A DNA stretch of 64,000 nt from DATJHM01 sp035493895 (lineage in GTDB: Bacteria; Chloroflexota; Ktedonobacteria; Ktedonobacterales; Ktedonobacteraceae), in assembly GCA_035493895.1 (NCBI GenBank), contig DATJHM010000272.1:1-64000 (forward strand), read 5' to 3'. Numbering within the stretch: the first letter of the stretch is position 1; the number at the start of each line of letters is the position of its first letter. The notes under the pieces are model-generated. The model made no database searches and had not been told where the DNA came from. It saw only the letters and a list, made by a program, of their open reading frames with translations. Made by a program: the position numbers and the translations under genes. Below, piece by piece: positions 15,239 through 25,721 of this stretch.

Positions 15239-16966
15239 GTGAACATGCCCTGGTCTTTCGATTTTACGAAGATGCTGAACGCGCTCACTCATCCGAATGC
15301 ATTTCCAGCCTCTCTCCGTCTATCCGGATCAGCAATCTCTGTTGTGCAAACTCATGCATCGGCGGTATTGCTGACGCCAACTCGTGTGTACAAATTGAAG
15401 AAGCCCATGGACTTCGGCTTTTTTGACTATTCCACACCTGCTCTTCGTCGCCATTTTTGCCAGCAAGAGGTCTATATCAATAGCAAGCTTGCGCCTCAAA
15501 TCTATCTCGGCGTTGCTCCCGTGATTGTCAGCGCGGGCGGCCATGTGCGCTTTGGAACCACCTATCATCCCGATGAAGTGCCGTATCCCTGGACCCCTCT
15601 TGCGGGCGGGTACGTGATAGATTTTGCGGTGGTGATGGTGCGTCTCGCCGATGAAACAACGTTAGAGTCACGCGTGCGCACTGGTATGACCTCCCATCAA
15701 CTGGAAGAGGTCGCACAGGAGATCGCCGCATTTCATTGCTCAACTCCCACCAATGAGCACATCGCCAGCTTTGGCGCTTTCGATGTCGTTGCGCGGAACT
15801 GGGAAGAGAACTTTGCGCAGATGAAGCCCTATATTGGTCGTACAATTGATGCCACTACCTATGATCTTCTGCTTGCGTATGTCCAGCGTTTTCTCAACGC
15901 ACATGGTGCGCTTTTTGCTCTGCGCCAGCGATGTGGATACATTCGCGATTGCCATGGCGACCTGCGCCTCCAGCACATCTATCTCTCAGAAGCGCAGCAG
16001 GATGCCGCACAAGATCCCCCCCACATTGCTATTCTTGATCGCATCGAGTTCAACGAGCGTTTCCGCTACGGCGACGTGGCCGCCGAGGTTGCGTTCCTGA
16101 CTATGGAACTGGATGCTGCCTGTCGTGCCGATCTCTCCCGCATATTCAGCAATGCTTATCGTCAGGCAACTCACGATGAGACGTTGTACGAGCTATTGCC
16201 GTTTTACTCTTGTTACCGTGCCTGTGTAAGGGGAAAAGTCTTCTCATTTCAACTGGATGAGCCGGAAATACCCGCTGTTCAGCGCGAGGCCGCCTCTCGG
16301 GAAGCTTCGTCTCTTTTCGCACTTGCCGCGCACTATGCCTCTGGTCCAGCGCAGCCAGTGCTCATTATGGTTGGTGGCTTGATGGGGACGGGGAAAAGTA
16401 CGCTCGCTTATGCGCTCCATCGGGAACTTGGCTGGCCGCTCTTCTCTTCGGATAGTGTTCGCAAGCAACTGGCACAACTTGATCCCGTCCAACCGCAGGA
16501 GACTGCTTTTGGTCAGGGCATTTATAGCCCTGAGTGGGCGGTGCGTACCTATACCGCCTTGCAACTCAAGGTACGCGAATATGTCACCTCTGGCCGCTCT
16601 CTCTTGCTCGATGCCTCTTTTATACGCCAGAGCCAGCGTCGGATAATGGTGCAAGAAGCCGTGGCAAGAGGGGCACAGGTGTTCTTTGTTGAGTGTGTCT
16701 GCTCTCAGGAACTGGCCCTGGCGCGGCTGGCAACGCGCTGGCAAGAGCGCGTAGAAGGGCATGGGGGCACTCATCAGGAAGCATCATATGCCTCCGATGG
16801 TCGCCCAGATCTTTATGCTGCTCAATGTGCTCAATGGGAGCCTGTCACCGGCGAAGAGATGAGCGAAGGAAAACATCTCAGGGTCAATACGCTGCTTCAA
16901 CCGATAAAGAATGTCGAACAACTACTCGATGTATTGGCTATGCCACACTTCGCCTGCTGGCTGTAG
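15239..16966 (+). CDS. Phosphotransferase-like / P-loop kinase fusion protein
   Basis: 575 residues in two parts. Residues 1-340 resemble an aminoglycoside-phosphotransferase/kinase fold with the Brenner-type HGDLRLQHIYL and a following ILDRIEFNERFRYGD. Residues 370-560 form a P-loop kinase-like domain with Walker A GGLMGTGKST and LLLDASFIRQSQRR. Such fusions are usually annotated as bifunctional APH/ATP-binding proteins; no substrate is established. A GTG at 15239 or ATG at 15245 can start it, with AGAAGGGAT upstream. It is convergent with the response regulator gene. Confidence 0.8.
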   Translation: MNMPWSFDFTKMLNALTHPNAFPASLRLSGSAISVVQTHASAVLLTPTRVYKLKKPMDFGFFDYSTPALRRHFCQQEVYINSKLAPQIYLGVAPVIVSAGGHVRFGTTYHPDEVPYPWTPLAGGYVIDFAVVMVRLADETTLESRVRTGMTSHQLEEVAQEIAAFHCSTPTNEHIASFGAFDVVARNWEENFAQMKPYIGRTIDATTYDLLLAYVQRFLNAHGALFALRQRCGYIRDCHGDLRLQHIYLSEAQQDAAQDPPHIAILDRIEFNERFRYGDVAAEVAFLTMELDAACRADLSRIFSNAYRQATHDETLYELLPFYSCYRACVRGKVFSFQLDEPEIPAVQREAASREASSLFALAAHYASGPAQPVLIMVGGLMGTGKSTLAYALHRELGWPLFSSDSVRKQLAQLDPVQPQETAFGQGIYSPEWAVRTYTALQLKVREYVTSGRSLLLDASFIRQSQRRIMVQEAVARGAQVFFVECVCSQELALARLATRWQERVEGHGGTHQEASYASDGRPDLYAAQCAQWEPVTGEEMSEGKHLRVNTLLQPIKNVEQLLDVLAMPHFACWL

Positions 16967-16970
16967 TGCT

Positions 16971-17137
16971 CAGTCAACCTTCATGAAAATGCGCTCGCCC
17001 AGATCAGTAGTAGGGGCGTGGTGCAGCGAGAGCGGAACTGCGCCCCGCCCCCACCGGCCATCTTGCCCTCACACGTGCATCTCGTGTGCGTTTTCATACG
17101 TGCGTTTTCATAAAGGAACGCAATGACGTTTGACAGA
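16971..17137. mobile_element. MITE-like element, family C copy 1
   Basis: It is related in reverse orientation to the element at 35765-35925: the block GATCAGTAGTAGGGGCGTGG continuing through GCCCCCACCGGCCATCTTGC is the complement of bases 35828-35890. The right end CAATGACGTTTGACAG is well kept; the left end CAGTCAACCTTCATG is degenerate. A short tandem duplication (GTGCGTTTTCAT twice) lies near 17085-17112. It occupies the gap between two convergent genes. Confidence 0.7.
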
Positions 17138-17194
17138 GTCCTCCAGTGGTACGGGAAGCAGGAAGGAGAAGCATACATTTTTCAGTGGATGGGA

Positions 17195-17938
17195 CTATTT
17201 CAAAGGTATTTCGCCTTTTGAACTTGTGCTTGGAGCGGCAAGAAGATAGCCTATGCCCACCTTGGTGAGAATGTAGCTGGGATGGGCCGGATCGGGCTCC
17301 AGTTTGCGTCGGAGACGATTGATGTTCACCTGCAACATATGGTTTTCTCCAGAATAGTCGATGCCCCAGATGTGTTCGAGCAAAAGATCTTGCGTAATCA
17401 CACATCCAGCATTCTGGGCCAGATAAGAGAGCAGACGATACTCAATTGGCGTCAGGATGACCTCTCGACTCGCCATAGTGACCAGGTGTTGAATATAGTC
17501 AATTTTTAGCTCACCAACGATGGTCATCGTTTGAATGCTATGGGTGCCGTTGTCCCTGGAGGCAAGTTGTGATCGTCGCAGGACCGCTCGTACACGCGCC
17601 AGCAACTCGTCGACGCTAAATGGCTTGGTCAGGTAATCATCGGCGCCCAGGTCCAGGCCACGTATCTTGTCCTGATCCTGGCCTCGCGCCGTGACAATGA
17701 CGATTGGCACCGTTGAGAACTCACGGATCTGTTTACAGAGCGTGAAACCATCCATCCTGGGCATCATGACATCGAGCAGCACCACATCAGGCATATTTGC
17801 TTCAATCAGTTCTAATGCTTGTTGACCGTCGTTTGCCGTAAGTACCATATAATCTTCAAATTCAAGATTACGTGCAATTAATCGGAGCAATTGAGGATCA
17901 TCATCCGCTATCAATATCGTCGATCTCTTTGCAGGCAT
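17195..17938 (-). CDS. OmpR/PhoB-family response regulator
   Basis: A 247-residue regulator. The receiver domain has the acidic cluster IADDDPQLL, the phosphoacceptor in VVLLDVMMPRMDG, VTARG and LTKPFSVDEL. The C-terminal winged helix shows LTPIEYRLLSYLAQNAG and NINRLRRKLEPDP. The ATG at 17938 has AAGGAG 8 bases before it and fits the family start; codons open to 17980 are unlikely to be used. It is divergent from the large histidine kinase at 18231, so the 292-base gap is a shared control region and the pair probably forms one two-component system. Confidence 0.92.
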   Translation of the reverse strand: MPAKRSTILIADDDPQLLRLIARNLEFEDYMVLTANDGQQALELIEANMPDVVLLDVMMPRMDGFTLCKQIREFSTVPIVIVTARGQDQDKIRGLDLGADDYLTKPFSVDELLARVRAVLRRSQLASRDNGTHSIQTMTIVGELKIDYIQHLVTMASREVILTPIEYRLLSYLAQNAGCVITQDLLLEHIWGIDYSGENHMLQVNINRLRRKLEPDPAHPSYILTKVGIGYLLAAPSTSSKGEIPLK

Positions 17939-18230
17939 GCTATACTCCTTGGTTTCCAGTCGCACGACGATACAGGTCATAGAACCCGTTGTCTGCTCAT
18001 CCTATCTTTCCACTTCATTTCACGTTTCTGAGAGAGAAGCTTGCAATGCTATGTGTGTATGCCTTATTATACATGGAGAGTACTCACAACAAAAGCACAA
18101 AAATGGTTACAAAATCACAGTTGTGTCACAACTGGAATAGGGAGAATGGTTCTCTCCTCTTTGAAAAGGCATATGGCAGTTACAGGAAGAAAGAGATGAG
18201 AAACTCTACCAGGCCATAGGGGGTGGAGGT

Positions 18231-20915
18231 ATGAAATCTGATCAGGCTGGCAAACAGCTTTCAACCGCAGAGCGATTTGTGGCCTTGAGCCGTGTGGGTA
18301 CAGCACTTATGAGTGAGTTGGATGAGACACGGTTGTTGCAATTGATTGCGGAAACTGCCTGTGAACTCACTGGAGCCGAATTTGCGGCTTTTAGTTTGCG
18401 TCCGACCGATGAGACCGGGCAACCACTTGTGCCCTCTGAGGGCAAGCTCTTTCATCTGGCTGCGGTCGTTGGCGTGACACAAGAGCAGGAGGCTCTCTTT
18501 CGTCGTATGCCCCTCGGGGGCGAAGGTCTGCTGGCTCCCATTTTTCGCCATGGTGTGTCTGTTCTGATTCCTGATGCTCTGACACATCTTACCCATTTCA
18601 CTGATCTGAACTCTGCTGAGGAGAAAGAGGCTGCCAGGGAAGCGGCGTTTGCGTTCGCACAGGGACATCTTACTTCTGAGAAATTGCGCTCAATGGGGGT
18701 GCCTCATGGGCATCCGGTGGTGCGTAGTTTTCTGGGCACGCCATTATTGGATCGCGAGAAGCAGGTGCTCGGGGGTCTTCTTCTCGGACATTCTCGTCCC
18801 AATCAATTCACGCAGGAAGATGAGGCGCTACTTGTTGGTCTGGCTGCTCAGGCGGCGGTTGCCCTTGAGAATGCACGACTCTATAGTGCTGTACAGATGC
18901 GTGCCCAGGAGTTTAATGCTATTTTTGAAAGTATGGCCGATGGCATTACACTGGTGGATAAGCAGGGACGTATTCTCCGTGAGAACGAAGCGGCCCGTCG
19001 CCTGCGTGAGCGCCTGCAAGCTCATCCTGAGGAACAAAAAGAGATGGAGGCGTTGCTTCACGTCCCTGCACGTTCCGCCCTCCAGGATCTTGCCGTCCAT
19101 GATCAGACGGTGACGATGGCGGATGAAGGCGGTGAGGTGAAAGAATATCTGGTGACGGCCTCTCCGCTTCATTTCCCTCAGGCGACAAGCGGCCCATTGC
19201 AACTCGCGAAACAGATGGAGCAGGGAGAGCGTGCTATCTCGGGGGCCGTGGTCGTCTGGCATGATGTGACCGAACGACGATTCCGCGAATTGGAGCGCGC
19301 AACGCGAGCGCACGCCAATCAACTCGAAGCTATTTTTGAAGCCATGACGGATGGGATTGTTGCCTATGATCGTAAGGGGCAGGTGATACAGGTCAATGCG
19401 AGCGCGCGTGCATTGCTTGCACGTATTTCCACCTCTGCTAATCCCTTTGTCGCTTCACCACAAGAACGTTTTGCGCAACTGACGATGTTTGATGAGCAAC
19501 ATCGCCCTCTCTCTTTTGCGCAATGGCCTGTTGCGCGTATCCTCGCAGGTGAAGTGTTAACGCCGGACAACGCGCCGGAAGTTTTGTATAATGACATAAA
19601 TGGGCAGATCATTCACATGATCGTCACGGGGAGGCCACTACGGAATGCAACGGACCAACTTATTGGCGCGATCGTGATTTTCCGCGATGTGAGCGAACGC
19701 CGCCGTCTGGAGCGCATTGAGCGTGAAGCACATGCCGAAGTGGAAACGCGCCTTGCCCTGTTGCAGATGATCCTGGATGAACTCCCTGGGAGTGTCTATC
19801 TTGTGCGTGGACGCGATGCCCGACTTGTGCTTGCCAATCGCGCGACCCAATCTCTCTGGGGCGCATCGTGGCCTTATGATATGCCTCTCGCTACGTTTCT
19901 GGAGGCACAGGGGGTACGCATCTTCGGCATCGATGGCCGGGTCCTTGCTCCCTCACAACTCGCAACTATACGTGCTGTTCAGGAAGGGAAAAATGTCTAC
20001 CAGCAGCAGGAAAGCATTCATTATTCCGATGGTACGGTGCTTCCTGTCATCGCGAATGCGGCCGCTCTCGATGCTCAGCGCCTGCTCCAATTATCAAAGA
20101 GCACTGGTGAGTCCGCTCGGGAGCCAGCGGCAATTGTGATGCATCAGGATGTCACCGCGTTAAAAGAAACCGAACGCCTGAAAGATGAGTTTATTGCGCT
20201 GGCGGCACATGAGCTTCGCACTCCACTCGCTATTTTGAAGGGCTTTGCCCAGACACTCCTGGTCCAGACCGCACGTGGCAAGGGACCCGCTCTCGCTGAA
20301 TGGCAGACGGAGGCGCTTGAGGGCATCGATCAAGCCACTGAACGCCTGGTTGATCTGACGGAAGATCTGCTCGATATGACACGTTTGCAGGCCGGACGCC
20401 TGGAGTTCCATGTGGAACCTATCGATCTTATTGCGCTCAGCAAGCGGATGGTGACCCGGCTCCAATTGACAACTCAGCAACATCAACTCTCTCTGTTTAC
20501 CGAACATTCCTATCTCGTTGTGTCTGCGGACCCGCAACGTATTGAGCAGATTCTTGGCAATTTGTTCAATAATGCGATGAAGTATAGTCCGCAAGGTGGG
20601 GTCGTAGAAGTGACGCTCTGGCCGAATGCGAAAACGAATATGGCTACGCTCAGTATGCGAGATTATGGCATTGGTATTCCGACGGAGCAGCAATCTCGCA
20701 TCTTTGGTCGCTTTGAGCGCGCTGACAATGCACGCGCTCACGGGATCACCGGGACTGGCCTGGGGCTGTATCTCTGCCGTGAGTTTATCGAACGACAGGG
20801 AGGACGTATCTGGTTCCAGTCTGCGGAGGGAGAAGGTACCACGTTTTTCTTTACCTTGCCGTTGCTCTTACCCGCTCCCCCTCCCTCTGCTACAGATTAT
20901 CCTCCTCCCACTTAG
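18231..20915 (+). CDS. Multi-PAS soluble sensor histidine kinase
   Basis: 894 residues with no membrane segment. A GAF domain (about 25-215, ending LVGLAAQAAVALENARLY) is followed by three PAS-type modules (about 225-345, 365-490, 510-640; each has FEAMTDGIVAYDRKG-like starts or a DVSERRR-like end). HisKA carries the phospho-His in LAAHELRTPLAILKGFAQ (about 657). HATPase has NLFNNAMKYSPQGG, RDYGIGIPTEQQ and GTGLGLYLCREF. The architecture suggests cytoplasmic redox, light or ligand sensing. It faces the response regulator gene divergently; the stop is 9 bases from the end of the convergent next gene. Confidence 0.92.
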   Translation: MKSDQAGKQLSTAERFVALSRVGTALMSELDETRLLQLIAETACELTGAEFAAFSLRPTDETGQPLVPSEGKLFHLAAVVGVTQEQEALFRRMPLGGEGLLAPIFRHGVSVLIPDALTHLTHFTDLNSAEEKEAAREAAFAFAQGHLTSEKLRSMGVPHGHPVVRSFLGTPLLDREKQVLGGLLLGHSRPNQFTQEDEALLVGLAAQAAVALENARLYSAVQMRAQEFNAIFESMADGITLVDKQGRILRENEAARRLRERLQAHPEEQKEMEALLHVPARSALQDLAVHDQTVTMADEGGEVKEYLVTASPLHFPQATSGPLQLAKQMEQGERAISGAVVVWHDVTERRFRELERATRAHANQLEAIFEAMTDGIVAYDRKGQVIQVNASARALLARISTSANPFVASPQERFAQLTMFDEQHRPLSFAQWPVARILAGEVLTPDNAPEVLYNDINGQIIHMIVTGRPLRNATDQLIGAIVIFRDVSERRRLERIEREAHAEVETRLALLQMILDELPGSVYLVRGRDARLVLANRATQSLWGASWPYDMPLATFLEAQGVRIFGIDGRVLAPSQLATIRAVQEGKNVYQQQESIHYSDGTVLPVIANAAALDAQRLLQLSKSTGESAREPAAIVMHQDVTALKETERLKDEFIALAAHELRTPLAILKGFAQTLLVQTARGKGPALAEWQTEALEGIDQATERLVDLTEDLLDMTRLQAGRLEFHVEPIDLIALSKRMVTRLQLTTQQHQLSLFTEHSYLVVSADPQRIEQILGNLFNNAMKYSPQGGVVEVTLWPNAKTNMATLSMRDYGIGIPTEQQSRIFGRFERADNARAHGITGTGLGLYLCREFIERQGGRIWFQSAEGEGTTFFFTLPLLLPAPPPSATDYPPPT

Positions 20916-20924
20916 ACCTATTTT

Positions 20925-21941
20925 TCAATGCAGATAAGGGTTGTATGCGTTCAATACCTTCATGTAGTTAGCTCGCTCGAATGCTGCCGGTTCAGCCACC
21001 GCTTGCTGGCTCATACTGCCCCTCATTTGCGCAATGGATTCGTATTCGTGCTCGATCATCCATGCTTGCAGATCCGACAGAACATGGGCCAGATGCTCAA
21101 TTCCATGTACCAGAAGCGCCGATGTCATCATGGCTACGTTCGCGCCCGCCATCATTGCTTTAAGGACATCTTGAGCCGTATGCACGCCACTGGTCAACGC
21201 AAAATCGGTCTGCACGCGTCCGAAGAGGAGCGCTATCCAGCGCAACGGTAGACGAAGATCATCGGATGTGCTGAGTTGCAGGGTGGGCATGACTTGCAGT
21301 TCGTCAAGGTCGAGATCAGGCTGGTAGAAGCGATTGAAAAGCACGAGCCCATTTGCTCCCACCTCGACAAAACGCCTGGCAATATGTGGAAGCGAGGTGA
21401 AAAAAGGGCTGAGCTTCAGGGCAATGGGAATATGGACCTGGGCGCGCACATCCTGCACTAATTTCACATACTCATCTTCCAATTCGATACTACTCAGGTT
21501 GAGATCGGTCGGAAGATAGTAGATGTTCAGCTCCAGCGCATCCGCCCCGGCCTCTTCGATATGGCGTGCATATTCGATCCAGCCGCCTGAGGAGATGCCG
21601 TTCAGACTGCCAATGACCGGGATCTTGACCGCCGCTTTGAGACGCGCAAGATGTTCCAGGTAGGACTGTGGTCCGATATTATAGTGTTCCAGGTCGGGGA
21701 AATAACTCAAAGATTCCGCGTAGGTGTCATTGCCCCGGTTGAGAAAGTGGTCCAGTTCATCACTCTCATGGGTGATCTGCTCTTCGAATAGCGAATACAT
21801 CACCACTGCCGCTGCTCCGGCATCTTCGAGACGCCGGACCATATCCACACTCTTCGAGAGAGGGGAAGCCGAAGCCACCAGCGGGTTTTTCAACTGGAGA
21901 CCGAGATACGTTGTGCTCAGGTCAGGAAATGTTATGGCCAT
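20925..21941 (-). CDS. Dihydroorotate dehydrogenase-like flavoprotein (nifJ partner)
   Basis: A 338-residue TIM-barrel protein of the DHOD-like group: TTYLGLQLKNPLVASASPLS, PVIGSLNGISSGGWIEYAR, GADALELNIYYLPTD, IPIALKLSPFF and a C-terminal GANVAMMTSALLVHG phosphate-binding loop. In true PyrD the family also binds FMN and orotate; this branch is often found beside pyruvate:ferredoxin oxidoreductase and its reaction is not settled. It starts 36 bases after the nifJ stop, so the two are one operon. Confidence 0.85.
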   Translation of the reverse strand: MAITFPDLSTTYLGLQLKNPLVASASPLSKSVDMVRRLEDAGAAAVVMYSLFEEQITHESDELDHFLNRGNDTYAESLSYFPDLEHYNIGPQSYLEHLARLKAAVKIPVIGSLNGISSGGWIEYARHIEEAGADALELNIYYLPTDLNLSSIELEDEYVKLVQDVRAQVHIPIALKLSPFFTSLPHIARRFVEVGANGLVLFNRFYQPDLDLDELQVMPTLQLSTSDDLRLPLRWIALLFGRVQTDFALTSGVHTAQDVLKAMMAGANVAMMTSALLVHGIEHLAHVLSDLQAWMIEHEYESIAQMRGSMSQQAVAEPAAFERANYMKVLNAYNPYLH

Positions 21942-21977
21942 ATCTTCAATCGCTCTCTTTCTTTTCTCTGCCCTTGT

Positions 21978-24900
21978 CTACCGTACACGTTCATCGTGTT
22001 CATCCACGAGACGTTGATATTGCGCTACACGCTCCTGAACGTCCTGCTTTGCAAGTTGCAGCAGTGAATCGGCCCGCTCTTTATTGCTTTGTACGAGCAT
22101 ACGGTAGCGCGTTTCATTGTAGATGTACGCCTCTAATGGGAGTGTCGGCTCCTTTGAGTCGAGAATAAGCGGATTCTTGCCCTCGTCGAGGAGCGTCGGA
22201 TTGTAGCGATACAGTGGCCAGTATCCTGTCTGTACGGCGAGCTTTTGCTGCTCCAATCCCTTACTCATCTCAATGCCGTGCGCAATACAATGGCTGTAGG
22301 CGATGATCAGCGATGGGCCATCGTATGCCTCTGCTTCGAGGATGGCGCGCAGCGTTTGCTGATCGTTGGCTCCCATTGCGATGCGCGCGACGTACACATT
22401 GCCATAGGCCATTGCCAGCATGCCCAGATCTTTTTTTCTGGTCGCTTTTCCTTGCGCGGCAAACTTTGCGACCGCACCGCGCGGCGTCGACTTTGAGGCC
22501 TGACCTCCTGTATTGGAATAGACTTCTGTATCGAGCACCAGGACATTCACGTTCCGCCCAGAGGCGAGGACATGATCGAGCCCGCCATAGCCGATATCAT
22601 AGGCCCAGCCATCTCCACCAATAATCCAGACGCTTCTGCGGATCAGGGCATCTGCTACGCTCAGAAAATTCTGCATCTCATTTGCGTGTACCGGATCGGT
22701 ATCTGCGACCTGTTGTATATGTTGTTTGAGTAATGCGACACGCTCTCGCTGTGCACGAATGCCTGCTATATTCCCCTGGTTGGTATGCAGCAGGCTCTGT
22801 GCCAGCTCGTCACCAAGCAGATCGGTGTAGCGTGCCAGTAATTCGGTAGCATAGCTCTGTTGCCTATCAAGCGTGACGCGCATCCCCAGACCAAACTCCG
22901 CATTATCCTCAAACAGCGAGTTCGACCATGCTGGACCGTGCCCTTCACTATTGGCCGTCCATGGTGTTGTCGGCAGGTTGCCCCCGTAGATGGAGGAGCA
23001 GCCGGTGGCGTTGGCAACGACCATATGATCGCCGAATAGTTGGGTGACCAGCTTGATATACGGTGTTTCGCCGCAGCCAGAGCAGGCCCCTGAGAATTCG
23101 AAGAATGGTTCCAGCAACTGAGAATTTTTAATCGCTGCTATGTTCAGATTGGTGGTATCTACTTCAGGCAATTTGAGGAAGTAGTCCCAGTTCGCCACTT
23201 CTTGTTCGCGTAGTGGTGGTTGGGGGGCCATATTGATTGCCTTCCGTCCAACCTGACGCTTGTCCTTCACTGGACAGGCTTCGACGCATAGACTGCATCC
23301 AGTGCAATCTTCCGGTGAAACCTGGAGCGTATAGCGTGTGTCCGGGAATTCTTTGAAGCGTGCATCCGCGGATAAGAACGTTGCGGGCGCATCTTGCAGG
23401 GCGTCGCGGGCATAGACTTTCATACGAATGACGGCGTGAGGGCAGACCATCACACATTTCCCACATTGAATGCAGATATCCGGGTCCCAGGTTGGGATCT
23501 CCTGTGCGATATTGCGTTTCTCCCAGCGCGTGGTGCCAACGGGATAGGTACCATCAAAGGGGAGTGCGCTGACCGGGAGCGTGTCACCTTCACCTGCGAT
23601 CATGGGTCCGAGCACGTGACGCACAAACTCTGGCGCTTCTTCCGGCACAGGGGGACGCCGTGTGAGCATCGGTAGTGATAACGTCCGTCGCGCTTGTTGA
23701 CTTCGTGCCGCTGCGCCCACAACCTCTAGCTCTGCCTCTTCGGGAAGAGGAATCGCGACGGTATGCAGATGTACCAGCGTCTCATCGACGGCTTTGAAGT
23801 TCTTCTGCACCACGGCCTCTCCACGCTTCCCATACGTCTTTTTGATGCTCTGCTTGATCTGAAGAATGGCCTGCTCTTCAGGCAGGATGCCGCTGATCGC
23901 AAAGAAGCAGGTTTGCATAATCGTATTGATGCGCCCACCCATTCCTACAAGATTGGCGACTTTGTGCGCGTCGATTACATAGAAACGCAGGTGTTTGGTC
24001 TGGATTTCCTGTTGCACCTCGCTGGGGAGATGTTTCCATACCTCCTCTGGCTTATAGATGCTATCGAGAAGGAAAACCGCACCCGCCTTTGCATATTTCA
24101 GGACGTCAAAGCGTTCGAGCATCGCGAATTGATGACAGGCGACAAAGTCAGCCTGCCCGGCTCCGATAAGATAGGACGCAGAGAAGGGATGGGGGCCGAA
24201 ACGTAAGTGCGAGATCGTGACCGAGCCTGACTTCTTGGAGTCATAGACGAAGTAGCCCTGTGCATAGTTTGCCGTCTCCTCGCCGATGATCTTGATCGAG
24301 TTTTTGTTTGCCCCGACCGTGCCATCAGATCCCAGGCCCCAGAAGACGCATTGCACGATATCAAGACCCTCAATGGAAAATGAGGGGTCATAGTCCAGGC
24401 TGGTATGCGTCACGTCGTCCAGAATGCCGATCGTAAAGTGATTTTTTGGCTCCTCCTTGCGCATTTCGTCGTAGATCCCTTTGACCATCGCAGGTGTAAA
24501 TTCCTTGGAGGAAAGTCCATAGCGTCCTCCTATAATACGCACGGAAGAGAGCGCCGGGACTCGTGCCTCATTGAGTGCTGCCACCACATCCAGATAGAGC
24601 GGCTCGCCTGTGCTGCCGGGCTCTTTGGTGCGATCCAGGACGGCTATGCTTCTGGTCGTGGGTGGTAACGCGGCGACGAAGTGCGCAAGCGAAAATGGAC
24701 GGAAGAGATGCACTTTGAGCACGCCAACTTTCTCGCCGCGTGCGGTAAGATAGTCGGCAGTGGCCTGAGCCGTCTCTGCGCCCGAGCCCATTGCAACAAT
24801 GACGCGTTCCGCGTCCGGCGCGCCCACATAATCAAACAGATGGTATTGCCTGCCGGTCAGAGAGGCAAATGTATTCATCGCCTGTTGCACGCGGTCAGGA

Positions 24901-25616
24901 CAGTCTTGATAAAACGTATTGACCGTTTCGCGCGCTTGAAAGTAGACATCGGGATTCTGTGCCGTGCCCCGAATAACCGGGTGTTCTGGCGAGAGCGCGC
25001 GGGCGCGATGGGCACGTACCAGCGCATCATCAATCATCGCGCGGATATCATCGTGCGTCACCTGTTCGATCTTATCGATCTCGTGTGAGGTGCGGAAACC
25101 ATCGAAAAAGTGGAGAAAGGGAACCCGTGTCTGCAACGTCGAGGCATGCGCGATCAAGGCGAGATCCTGCGCCTCCTGCACAGAATTGGAGGCCAGCAAA
25201 GCAAAGCCCGTTGCGCGTGTTGCCATCACATCTGAGTGGTCGCCAAATATCGAAAGGCCCTGTGCTGCAAGCGAGCGTGCTGCAACATGAAAAACGACCG
25301 GCGTCAATTCACCGGCTATTTTGTACATATTCGGGATCATCAGGAGTAGTCCCTGTGAGGCGGTGAAGGTCGTTGCCAGCGCGCCCGTTTGTAGTGCGCC
25401 ATGAATGGCTCCTGCTGCGCCACCTTCCGACTGCATCTCGGTGACCTGCGGGACGGTCCCCCAGAGGTTTGGTCGTCCACTTGCTGACCAGGCATCGGCG
25501 AGCTCGCCCATCGGTGTGGAGGGCGTAATAGGATAAATCGCGATGACTTCACTCAACGCATACGCAATGGCAGCCGCAGCCTCATTGCCTTCTATGGTTA
25601 TCCAGGAGCGTTCCAT
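21978..25616 (-). CDS. nifJ: Pyruvate:ferredoxin (flavodoxin) oxidoreductase
   Basis: A 1212-residue single-chain PFOR with all parts in order: the pyrimidine-binding domain I at the start (IAIYPITPSTPMGELADAW), the gamma-type domain (ILDDVTHTSLDYDP, GLGSDGTVGANKNSIKIIGE), two 4Fe-4S clusters in CIQCGKCVMVCPHAV and CTGCSLCVEACPVKD, a third-cluster Cys region (SGACSGCGETPY), and the TPP site GDGWAYDIGYGG. It converts pyruvate and CoA to acetyl-CoA, CO2 and reduced ferredoxin or flavodoxin. It suggests at least micro-oxic metabolism. The upstream gap has a dense set of TGTGA/TCACA words. Confidence 0.95.
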   Translation of the reverse strand: MERSWITIEGNEAAAAIAYALSEVIAIYPITPSTPMGELADAWSASGRPNLWGTVPQVTEMQSEGGAAGAIHGALQTGALATTFTASQGLLLMIPNMYKIAGELTPVVFHVAARSLAAQGLSIFGDHSDVMATRATGFALLASNSVQEAQDLALIAHASTLQTRVPFLHFFDGFRTSHEIDKIEQVTHDDIRAMIDDALVRAHRARALSPEHPVIRGTAQNPDVYFQARETVNTFYQDCPDRVQQAMNTFASLTGRQYHLFDYVGAPDAERVIVAMGSGAETAQATADYLTARGEKVGVLKVHLFRPFSLAHFVAALPPTTRSIAVLDRTKEPGSTGEPLYLDVVAALNEARVPALSSVRIIGGRYGLSSKEFTPAMVKGIYDEMRKEEPKNHFTIGILDDVTHTSLDYDPSFSIEGLDIVQCVFWGLGSDGTVGANKNSIKIIGEETANYAQGYFVYDSKKSGSVTISHLRFGPHPFSASYLIGAGQADFVACHQFAMLERFDVLKYAKAGAVFLLDSIYKPEEVWKHLPSEVQQEIQTKHLRFYVIDAHKVANLVGMGGRINTIMQTCFFAISGILPEEQAILQIKQSIKKTYGKRGEAVVQKNFKAVDETLVHLHTVAIPLPEEAELEVVGAAARSQQARRTLSLPMLTRRPPVPEEAPEFVRHVLGPMIAGEGDTLPVSALPFDGTYPVGTTRWEKRNIAQEIPTWDPDICIQCGKCVMVCPHAVIRMKVYARDALQDAPATFLSADARFKEFPDTRYTLQVSPEDCTGCSLCVEACPVKDKRQVGRKAINMAPQPPLREQEVANWDYFLKLPEVDTTNLNIAAIKNSQLLEPFFEFSGACSGCGETPYIKLVTQLFGDHMVVANATGCSSIYGGNLPTTPWTANSEGHGPAWSNSLFEDNAEFGLGMRVTLDRQQSYATELLARYTDLLGDELAQSLLHTNQGNIAGIRAQRERVALLKQHIQQVADTDPVHANEMQNFLSVADALIRRSVWIIGGDGWAYDIGYGGLDHVLASGRNVNVLVLDTEVYSNTGGQASKSTPRGAVAKFAAQGKATRKKDLGMLAMAYGNVYVARIAMGANDQQTLRAILEAEAYDGPSLIIAYSHCIAHGIEMSKGLEQQKLAVQTGYWPLYRYNPTLLDEGKNPLILDSKEPTLPLEAYIYNETRYRMLVQSNKERADSLLQLAKQDVQERVAQYQRLVDEHDERVR

Positions 25617-25721
25617 GTGTCATTTCCTTTTAAATTTCTTCTATCGACAGTTGTAAAGAATCCTCAAGTGTTGAATAATTCCTGGGCGTTTATCTTCTTT
25701 TAGAAGGATATGCTGTGCTAC